NCBI GenBank assembly: GCA_009731375.1
Contig: BJOX01000043.1
Location: forward strand, 840,548 to 875,887
Direction: 5' to 3'
Length of the DNA stretch: 35,340 bases
DNA from: Paulinella micropora
Lineage: Eukaryota > Cercozoa > Imbricatea > Euglyphida
The notes under the pieces: generated by a model
The model's input: the letters and a program-made list of their open reading frames with translations, nothing else
The model's database searches: none
What the model was told of the DNA's origin: nothing
Shown here: positions 24,137 to 31,508 of the stretch, one piece after another
Numbering within the stretch: the first letter of the stretch is position 1
Layout of the letters: each line of letters starts with the position of its first letter
Position numbers and translations under genes: made by a program

Positions 24137-26900
24137 GTCCGCGACCCGTCCCCCAGCGATGCCCTGCACAAAGTTAGATATTTTATCCTGGCCGTGGTAT
24201 GCCTCCACCATCGCGTAGACTTCCGCCTCGCAGGAGGACGCCTCCGGCGCGGCCGGCACCAGACACTTGCTATCTGCCACCTTCTCCAGCTCGCCGCACC
24301 CGGTCGCGGTCGCCACCAGCTCGTCCTGTGTCGCGCTCGCCTTTGCCTCCACTCGCGCTCTCAGGGTCGCACCACTGGGCAGGGCCACGGACACGTTCCG
24401 CTTACGGCAGAATGGTAGCACCGAGCCACCAAGAAAGAAATGAAACCCCGCTAGGCGGGCACGGCGATCTTCGGCTGTACCCTTGCAACTTGAGTCCGCC
24501 GAGGACATCAAGCGGGTGCCGTTCGCCTTGGTGAAGCGAATGCCTTTAGATCTGGTACCATTAAGGTACCGTACCACCTGTTCGGCTTGCTGATAATTGA
24601 ACAACTCAGGCTTGGAGGCATGGGTGGCCACTTCCCCTAATGGGCCCAAAACCTCGTGCCGAGTGATGCGTCCATAAGAGGACACCTACGATGTGCTGCG
24701 GCGAGAACTGCTCTAGCACTGATTGCCTCCCGGCTCATACCCCCGGCATCAACCACGGCGAATCGGCTGTAGCTAAACCGGTGCACTGGAGCTTCTCAGC
24801 TGCCTCTTTGATGAAATCTTCCTGGGAGATCTTGATCGTACGGCCTAGTCGACAGTCTTCCTTGTCTTCTATGTTCAGGCCTACCACCCCGGTCGGAGCC
24901 TCTTGCTTAAAGACCCTAAAGGCCTTCTTACCGGCGGCTAGGAACTCTGATTCCACCTCCTTGCTACTGAACGCTCCCATCATGTCGTCGACGTGTACGA
25001 AAGCAAAGTCAGGCTTATCCTTACCGGGTAGCCAACACCAAAAGAAACAAGGAAAAGCGACATTAGCCGTAAAGCCTAAACTTTCTAAAAACGGGACTAG
25101 CTTGTACCACCACCATTTGCGGCCCGCGTCCGGTCTGCCATAGAGGGCTTTAAGCATTCCCACACATACCCCGGCTCTTCTAAACCAAACGGTGGTACGA
25201 TGTAACTGGGGCGATACCCCTGCTCAGCTGCAGACGCCTCTGTGTATGCGGTGCCAACGTCCCACTTTGACAAGACTAAGCCAAAGAACACTGTTAAGGC
25301 GAAAAGCATTAAGATGGTAAGGGCACACGGGGTTGGGAAGTCCCGTTTCCCAAAATGCCATCCCTGTATCATGGAAAGCCCCTTGGCCGTCCATCGGCTT
25401 TTGAACTTCAGGATCTCTCCCCCTGCCTCTTTGGTGGCATCAACGAACCGCCCTTCACAAATGCCTTTCTTGTCTACTAAGTCGGCTCGGACTCTCCGGA
25501 AGCAACCTTTCTCCCAGAGCGTAGCCATCTCCTCGGCTCGGGCGTCGTCCCAGTACCCTAGCTCATCAGCTTGCTTCTCACTCACCGGCCTAGTGAACGT
25601 GGCGGCATGTGCGGTCTCCGGACCGTCAGCAAGGTACTTGACGATCTCCGAGTCCAACATACGGTCTGGGGAGTCGTCATCCTCAAACTTTACCCAGTGA
25701 GCTGGTCCGTTCTTCTTCTGCTTCTTAACCCATATGGGTTCACTCACGTCTTGCACCTGACCTCGTCGAACCTTGTCCCAAAAACCCACCCCATAGGTCT
25801 TCTTGGCCCAAGCCCAGCCCCACTGAGTGGCTGGGGTCTCCACCCACCTTCCCTTCAACTCCCCTATTGTTTCCGGGTCGGGCTCGGGAGCCTCTTTCTC
25901 GGCTTTCACGGCTTCCTGTTCAGAGGTCGCTTCCTCCACTTCGCCGTCGGAATCAGAGCTGTCAAGCTCCCCCTGATCCGGGGTCTTCTTGCCTCCCCCG
26001 GGGTCGGTCCCTCCCACCCTGGGCTTTGGGACAAACAGCTGCTCAAGGTCGGCGTCTTCCACTAACGGGTCTCCCTTGAACGGTTCCAAGCTCAGTCCCT
26101 TCTTCTCCCAGAGGGGTTGCAGCAGGGGCCAGGCCGGCTGATTGTCGTCAAAGTTCTTGACGTTTCGCCATGGGAACACCCTACCTTCACACAGGATCAG
26201 GTGCAGAGTACTCCAAACTCAACCCTAACCAGGCGGCCATGTGCGTCCGGCTCTCGTCGTGTCCTAACCTGCCCTCGATGACCATGTGGCATAGACACCC
26301 AAAAGGATGAAGGTAAGCTATCCAATTTACCTTCCTTTCACGGGGCATCAGCTCAAACATCCGGACCTCACCACCGGATCGTTTCGGGGAAAGGTTGTGT
26401 AAGAGGATAGCGTGTTGCCACGCGCATCCCAAGAGCTCATAGGGTAGCTGAGCCCTAACCAGGTTAGCCATCTCCTTTCCAAAGAAAGCTCTAGCCTCAA
26501 TCGTATCTGCCGCCAGCTCTTGGTTTGTGGACATCACAAAACGCCACACCTTGTCCTTGTCGTCTAGGTAAAGGACCCCGGCCTTAAGCTCTGGGGAAAT
26601 GTCCGGTATCCGGGCCTTAGTGATGTATCCCTCTCCCTTCTTGTGAAGGACTACACTGTAACCATCCTTGGCTAACTGAGGACCGGAGACTAAGGTTTCA
26701 TCTATGTTGGGGCTAACCCACACACTACCTAGATGTAACCTGTTCTTTTCCCCCTTTCCGTTCACGGTCGTCATGTCTAGTGAGCCCTTCTTAGTCACGG
26801 TGGTCTCCCCGTTGACCGTATCTACCCGTCTCATCCCTCGCTGAATGTTGAACAGGCGTTGTTCAGCTCCGGCCGGCACAAAGTGCAACGTAGCTCCCGC
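24137..26900 (-). pseudogene. Ty1/copia polyprotein remnant: protease, integrase end, reverse transcriptase, RNase H start
   Basis: Read on the minus strand from 26900: GATLHFVP (protease, just after the missing catalytic DS) and VSGPQLAKDGY. Next comes the integrase C-terminal block (LPYELLGCAWQHAILLHN, then HPFGC). Reverse transcriptase follows (KFKSRWTAKGLSMIQGW, KWDVGTAYTEA, LYGRPDAGRKWWW, catalytic FVHVDDM, GRTIKISQEDF), then RNase H (NYQQAEQVVRYLNGT, ADSSCKG, GFHFFLGG, SSCEAEVYAM). The order INT-RT-RH identifies copia rather than gypsy. Frame changes near 26200 and 25150 and stops near 24700 break the frame. Between protease and integrase tail only about 70 residues remain, so the HHCC motif and most of the catalytic core are missing. 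Upstream of 26900 the composition changes abruptly to the GC-rich block. Confidence 0.85.
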
Positions 26901-27315
26901 GGGGACACCGGGCCACGCGACCTTGGGCCGGCCGCTCACGGTCGCGTGGCTGCGGAACTGCCTGCGCAGCAACGGACTGCCCGAGCCGCGCACGGCAGCC
27001 TTCTGGCGCCCGCTCACCGCCGGCGGCAGCCCAGAGGCGGCGCTGGCGGAGGGGCACCCGGTGGTGGACATTTTTCTGTTTGCTGCCAAGCGCTGTTTGC
27101 AGCTGCTGCACCAACAGCGCCTGGATTGCTATGGCGCGATCCAGGAGATTGCTAGCCGGTGTTACGGCGGGTGGCTGCGCATGTGCCTCGAGTTTTTAGG
27201 GCCGTTGGTGCAGGCCAGGTTCCGGGTGCCGGCACAGCGCGGCTCGGCCCGGGGGCCGGAAAGGAAGCGGGCGCGTTCGGCGGAAGGCCCCCCCGACCGC
27301 CCGGTCGAGGCCTGA
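26896..27315 (+). CDS. GC-block gene 1: C-terminal fragment of an unknown protein
   Basis: About 140 codons open to a TGA at 27313-27315, with strong GC third-position bias, starting at the junction with the copia remnant, so the N-terminus is absent. The visible part has a helical, Cys- and Leu-rich middle (VVDIFLFAAKRCLQLLHQQ) and a basic end (GPERKRARSAEG) that could serve as a nuclear localisation signal. AATAAA follows 60 bases after the stop. I do not recognise the family. Coding status rests on composition and the polyadenylation signal. Confidence 0.45.
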   Translation, partial: PAGTPGHATLGRPLTVAWLRNCLRSNGLPEPRTAAFWRPLTAGGSPEAALAEGHPVVDIFLFAAKRCLQLLHQQRLDCYGAIQEIASRCYGGWLRMCLEFLGPLVQARFRVPAQRGSARGPERKRARSAEGPPDRPVEA

Positions 27316-27374
27316 CCACCGTGCTGCCACGAGGGGGGGGAGGAGGGGGGCGCCGGTCTTCCCCCCCCGTGGAC

Positions 27375-27380
27375 AATAAA
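27375..27380 (+). terminator. Polyadenylation signal after GC-block gene 1
   Basis: AATAAA in an otherwise GC-rich spacer, 60 bases past the stop of the upstream frame; such compact spacing is usual in large DNA viruses. Confidence 0.5.
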
Positions 27381-27599
27381 AAACCATTCGTCACTGACCA
27401 GCGCAGCCGCTCCGGTCCCGCCGGCCCCCCCCCGCCGCTGCCGCCGGCGCGGCGCGCGCCCGGTCCAGAACACGCGTCCGTGCGCACGCGGGGGGGGGGA
27501 GAGCAGGCAGAGCGCGTTCCCCCCCCCTCCCCCGCCCAGACAGACAGCGCGGCACGCTTACAAAACCTAGCCGCGGCGGAATTCGACCGACAAGCCTAG

Positions 27600-29096
27600 A
27601 TGCAGCCGCTACCACCACCACCCCCGCCCCCGGACGACGCGCTGGCGGGTCCGCCGCCGGACCAGGCTCCCGGGGGCCTGCTGGATCCCCACGGCCCCCA
27701 CGGCCCCCTGCTGGTCCAAGCGCTGGACGTGGCTCGAGCGCGCCTGCACCAGGCCCAGCAGGCCCCGGGGTCTGTCCACGGCCGCTACGGCCTCCCGGCC
27801 GCGTGCGACCCGCCCTGCTCGGTCGGCGTGCCCCACCTCGCCGTGCCCCCGGAGGTCTGCCGGCTGCTCCTGTCCTCGCTGGCGCACCGGTACGTGTTCG
27901 CGGCCGGGACGTGGGGAGCGACCGTGGGTTTGCGTGGCGTCTGCGAGGCCGACACACGGGAGGACTGCGCGTGCTGGTCCTGCCGCCTGCGGGGGCTGCA
28001 CCAGTGCGAGCCGCGGCAGTGGCGCTGCCACTGCTGGGGCTGCACCATTGCGCACCGCTTCTCGGAGCGACGGCTCGTGCTGTACTGGGCGGCCGACCGG
28101 GACGAGGAAAGGGCGGCGCTGCTCCGGCTCGGGGTACGCGTCATGGCCCGGCTAGACCTCGGGGTCCAGACGCCCGCCACGCTCTGGGAGGCAGCGCGCC
28201 TGGAGGAGCTGTGCCGGCGCCCCGCGTGGCGAGCCCGCCTGGCACCACTCTGCGAGGCGCTAGGGTGCCACGAGCGCTGGCGGCGGGCCGGGGGAGGAAG
28301 CGGGGCGGCGCCCGAAGCACCGGAGCCAGAGCCGGGGGCGAGGCGCCTGTTGGCCATCGTGTCGGAACCCCTGGCCTCCAACTGCCGGTGCCGGCTGTGC
28401 GGCGTGTACAACAACCTGGGCACCTTCGGCCTCCGGGAGCAGGCTAGGGTGTGGGCCGAGCACGGGCTCGCGCCGCTGGACCCCCTGGTGGGCAAGCCCG
28501 CCGGTGGCACGGGGGGGCAGAACCGCTGGGCCATGCGCCGGCAGACCAGCCTGCAGCGGGTCGTGTCCTGCAGCCAAAACTGGTGGCTCTGGTACGACGC
28601 GCGGGGGGAAGTGCTCTTCCACCCCCGCCGGGATGTGTACTACGACTTTGCGCAGACCCTGCGCGCGCTCACCAACCTCGGGCACCTGGTCCAGTATGCG
28701 GAGGAGCGGCCCGCGGGGGAGGACAACGTGCTGCTGTATTCGTGTGACAACGGCCGACAGGAGCTGTGTGTGCTGCTAGCGTACGTGCCGAGTAGCACGG
28801 AGCTCCGGGCCGAGTGCCGCAAGCGACAACGCAACGGCGTCTTCCTCTCGACCAGCGCGCTCTACTTCCATCCCCCGGCTACGTTGCAGTGGCTAGCCAG
28901 GGCACGGGCCGGGGCGGGGCGCTCGGACCCGCACGTACGGTATGTGGTCGCCATGTTCCACGCGGCCAGGGAGCTGGCCGGCGGCGGGGAGGCCGGCGAG
29001 CCCGACGGGACCGACGGGGCCGACGGGGCCGACGGGGCCGACGAGTGGCAGCCTTACCAGCCCGTACTCTTGTATTTTACGCAGTGTGGCCGTTAG
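27600..29096 (+). CDS. GC-block gene 2: 498-residue Cys-rich protein, function unknown
   Basis: A complete ATG-to-TAG frame. Residues 1-25 are Pro-rich. Residues 115-148 hold a dense cysteine cluster (C115, C123, C125, C128, C136, C143, C145, C148) built around two C-x-C-x2-C motifs, WSC/WGC in context, so zinc binding is likely. A third C-x-C-x2-C lies at 262-267. The rest is mixed globular sequence with several Trp-rich stretches (SQNWWLWYDARGEVLFHP), and residues 470-481 are a short Asp-Gly-Ala repeat. The frame is far longer than chance needs to explain, but opposite-strand frames are also open because of the GC content. I recognise no family. AGTAAA near 29152 may be the polyadenylation signal. 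Confidence 0.6.
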   Translation: MQPLPPPPPPPDDALAGPPPDQAPGGLLDPHGPHGPLLVQALDVARARLHQAQQAPGSVHGRYGLPAACDPPCSVGVPHLAVPPEVCRLLLSSLAHRYVFAAGTWGATVGLRGVCEADTREDCACWSCRLRGLHQCEPRQWRCHCWGCTIAHRFSERRLVLYWAADRDEERAALLRLGVRVMARLDLGVQTPATLWEAARLEELCRRPAWRARLAPLCEALGCHERWRRAGGGSGAAPEAPEPEPGARRLLAIVSEPLASNCRCRLCGVYNNLGTFGLREQARVWAEHGLAPLDPLVGKPAGGTGGQNRWAMRRQTSLQRVVSCSQNWWLWYDARGEVLFHPRRDVYYDFAQTLRALTNLGHLVQYAEERPAGEDNVLLYSCDNGRQELCVLLAYVPSSTELRAECRKRQRNGVFLSTSALYFHPPATLQWLARARAGAGRSDPHVRYVVAMFHAARELAGGGEAGEPDGTDGADGADGADEWQPYQPVLLYFTQCGR

Positions 29097-29269
29097 TGGG
29101 CCGGACGGCAGGGAGTTCCAGCCTAGCACTGGCGTGCCCAGGCGGCGGCTGTCAGTAAAAGAAAACCTACTCTGGCACGAGACGGACGACGAGGCTCTAG
29201 CGGGGTCGGCCGGCAGAGGAAGAAGGTCAGGGGACGACGGGGCCGCTGGCGCCGCTGGCGCGGGTGGGC

Positions 29270-30290
29270 GTCAGGCACTCTCTGCCGGTCGGGGTGGCAG
29301 GAAAGGCCGGTCTTTTCCAGTCGGGTGGCACGAGTGGCAAGTCTTTTCCGGCCGGGTGGCAGAAAAAGGCCTGTCTTTTCCGGCCGGGTGGCACGAGTGG
29401 CCGGTCTTTTCCGGCCGGGTGGCACGAGTGGCCGGTCTTTTCCGGCCGGGTGGCACGAGTGGCCAGACTTTCCTGGTCGGGTAGATATACTCGTTTGGCC
29501 GGATATGGGCGCTGCCTTTTTGTTCTCCCCTCTCCCTTCTCCCTTCTCCCCTCTCCCTTCTCCTCTCTCCCTCCCCGCGCCCGAACATTGTGCAGCCCCC
29601 CCCCCAAGGCTTTCGTCCAGTATGGCGGTCGGGTGGGGGGTGCCACCGGCTGCTTCTTTGTCCCCACAGCAAAACCGGAAGAATTTCCTCGACATACGAA
29701 GAAAAATAATTGTACTACCACAAGTGCCCTCAGAGCGAGAATCGCACTTGTGGGCCAGAGCCGGGCCGCGTCTCACTTAATGGCAACGGGCTTACACGCA
29801 GATACAAATTGGCATCGGACCGATCCTACCTATCGAAATGGAAAAAAAGAAATAATTCCATCTTCTCTTTCTTTTACCCGTAAAGAGCGGTAGGTTCTTT
29901 GGTAATGGGAAAAAGGGCCGGCCGTTCCGGTAGTACCCGTATATATCCGGGAATATCCGTCGCGGGTGGCACCCCCCGGGCGGCCTCGAACCACAAGTGC
30001 GATTCTCGTTCTGAGGTACCCGACCTGAAAAGTCTTGCTACTCGTGCCACCCGACCTGAAAAGTCAGGCCACTCGTGCCACCCGACCTGAAAAGTCTGGC
30101 CACTCGTGCCACCCGACCTGAAAAGTCTGGCAACTCTTGCCACCGGGAAGGAAAAGACTGGCCACTCGTGCCACCCGACCGGAAAAGTCTGGCCACTCGT
30201 GCCACCCGGCAGGAAAAGTCAGGCCACTCGTGCCACCCGACCGGAAAAGTCTGGCTCTCGTGCCACCCGGCCGGCAGAGAGTGCCTGGTC
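29270..30290. repeat. 1-kb inverted structure built of 31-bp repeats between convergent genes
   Basis: Left arm (about 29270-29483) has several tandem copies of a unit with core GGGTGGCACGAGTGGCC then GGTCTTTTCC. Right arm (about 30020-30290) has about nine copies of the reverse complement. Outermost GGCACTCTCTGCCGG pairs with CCGGCAGAGAGTGCC. In the centre, a near-perfect 25-base inverted pair (29729-29753 and 29991-30015, core GAGAATCGCACTTGTGG) flanks AT-richer DNA, and CCACAAGTGC/GCACTTGTGG also forms a local 10-bp hairpin at 29718-29753. No gene is supported here. It could be a replication origin of a viral genome or a separate foldback element. Confidence 0.75.
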
Positions 30291-30316
30291 CTGCCGCCCG
30301 ACCGGCCGGCAGGAGG

Positions 30317-31114
30317 TCAGGGGGCGCTGGCCCCTGTCCCTCCCCCGGGCGGGCGTAGGTCCGAGCCCGAGGTTGGCGGAGGCCAGCCGCTGGGCCCGGC
30401 GCTCGTCGTCAGCGGCGCCGACACTCCCCTGGTGACCGGGCGCCGGAGAGAAGGCAGGGACAGCTGGCGCGTGTAGGGGGCCGGGGGCGCTAGAGCCGGT
30501 GGCGCTAGAGCCGGTGGCGACAGCGTGTCGTGCTCCGAGCAGAGGGAGGCCGGCGCCTCAGGCCAGCGCTCGTGGCCCGGGCAGGCGCAGGTGAGGAGGG
30601 CCCAGCACCGCAGGCGGTGCTCGTGCCAGTGCAGGGCCTGGTGCAAGTAACCACAGTACAGCTGGCAACCGCACGAGCCGCACTCGTACAGCGCACGGGG
30701 CGCCGCGCGCTGACAGCGCGGGTAGCCACAGCGCAGCTGCACCCAAGCGGCGGGGGCCGCAGCACAGCCCTCGGGCTGGCCGACACACTCTGCTCCTTGC
30801 AGGGCAAGCGCCCGGGGCTGGCAACCCGCCTTCTGGTGGCTGACCGCGCACCGGAGAAAATGTGCCTCGCTGCAGTAAGCCTGCAGCAGGCAGCGCGCGC
30901 AGGCGAAACGCGCCGGACGCCCGCAGCCTGACGCCGCGCACGGCAGGTACCGCGCCCGCGTAGGCAGGCGGAGTTGCACCGTGTACGACAGAGCCGGCCC
31001 GCCCCGTTCGAGGTCAGGGCCGCCCAGGAGCACTTGCCAGGCCCACCGCCACAGCTCACAGCCACGGCCGGGCCCCCCCCGGGGCCCGGTTCCGGCCTTC
31101 AGCCTCATTAGCAT
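30317..31114 (-). CDS. GC-block gene 3: tandem MYND-type zinc-finger protein
   Basis: A frame of 265 residues from the ATG at 31114; the same frame stays open to an ATG at 31510, but the extra 132 residues are low-complexity Gly/Pro/Arg and would leave no room for a promoter. Two fingers match the MYND pattern: residues 59-98 (C-x4-C-x7-C-x2-C-x5-C-x3-H-x7-H-x4-C; CARCLLQAYCSEAH) and residues 129-170 (C-x4-C-x10-C-x2-C-x5-C-x3-H-x7-H-x3-C; YCGYLHQALHWHEHRLRC). MYND domains bind proline-rich partners in chromatin and transcription regulators. The tail is Pro/Ala/Ser-rich. It is convergent with gene 2 and divergent from the helicase. Confidence 0.65.
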   Translation of the reverse strand: MLMRLKAGTGPRGGPGRGCELWRWAWQVLLGGPDLERGGPALSYTVQLRLPTRARYLPCAASGCGRPARFACARCLLQAYCSEAHFLRCAVSHQKAGCQPRALALQGAECVGQPEGCAAAPAAWVQLRCGYPRCQRAAPRALYECGSCGCQLYCGYLHQALHWHEHRLRCWALLTCACPGHERWPEAPASLCSEHDTLSPPALAPPALAPPAPYTRQLSLPSLRRPVTRGVSAPLTTSAGPSGWPPPTSGSDLRPPGGGTGASAP

Positions 31115-31508
31115 GCGTTTGCCCGAGAGGGGCGGGGGGGGGCGAGGGCTCCGCGTGACCCAGCCAGCCCAACGGAGGGGGGGGGGGGCGCCCCCCGTGG
31201 GGAGGCCCGGCGCTTTCTCTCCCCCCCCCCGGAGGGGAGAGGGTGCTGCGCGCCGTGGCCGGCCGGGGGGGAGGAGAGCCGCGCGCCGCTGGCCCGCCGC
31301 TCCGTACCGGGCGGGGTGCCCTGCGGGGTGCCCTGCGGGGGGCAGGCCGTCCTCCCCGCGCCAGCGGGCCACCGCCAGCGGGCCAACGGGCCCCCCGCCC
31401 ACGCGCCCCCCCCCCCCCAGCGGGCCCCCCGCCAGAGCGCGTGCGCCGTGGGGGGGGGAGGGGGGGGTGCCCCCCCCCCGGCCGGCCGCGACGAAGAGAC
31501 AATCAGAC
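31115..31508. promoter_or_regulatory. Divergent intergenic region between MYND and helicase genes
   Basis: About 390 bases of extremely GC-rich DNA with G and C homopolymers and a short GCGGGGTGCCCT tandem repeat. It would have to hold both promoters if gene 3 starts at 31114. No TATA box is seen. Confidence 0.35.

Noticed and set aside
17583-24159. Eight-base direct repeat CCCCAGCG as target duplication of the nested element
   Set aside because: It does not abut the inverted termini, being 3 bases away on one side and about 15 on the other, and joining there would shift the copia frame. The GT flanks fit better.
26859-28747. Many long frames antisense to or overlapping the GC-rich genes
   Set aside because: Very high GC leaves few stop codons in any frame. 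These are Arg/Ala/Gly/Pro-rich shadows without motifs, whereas the chosen frames carry zinc-finger or helicase motifs or Cys clusters.
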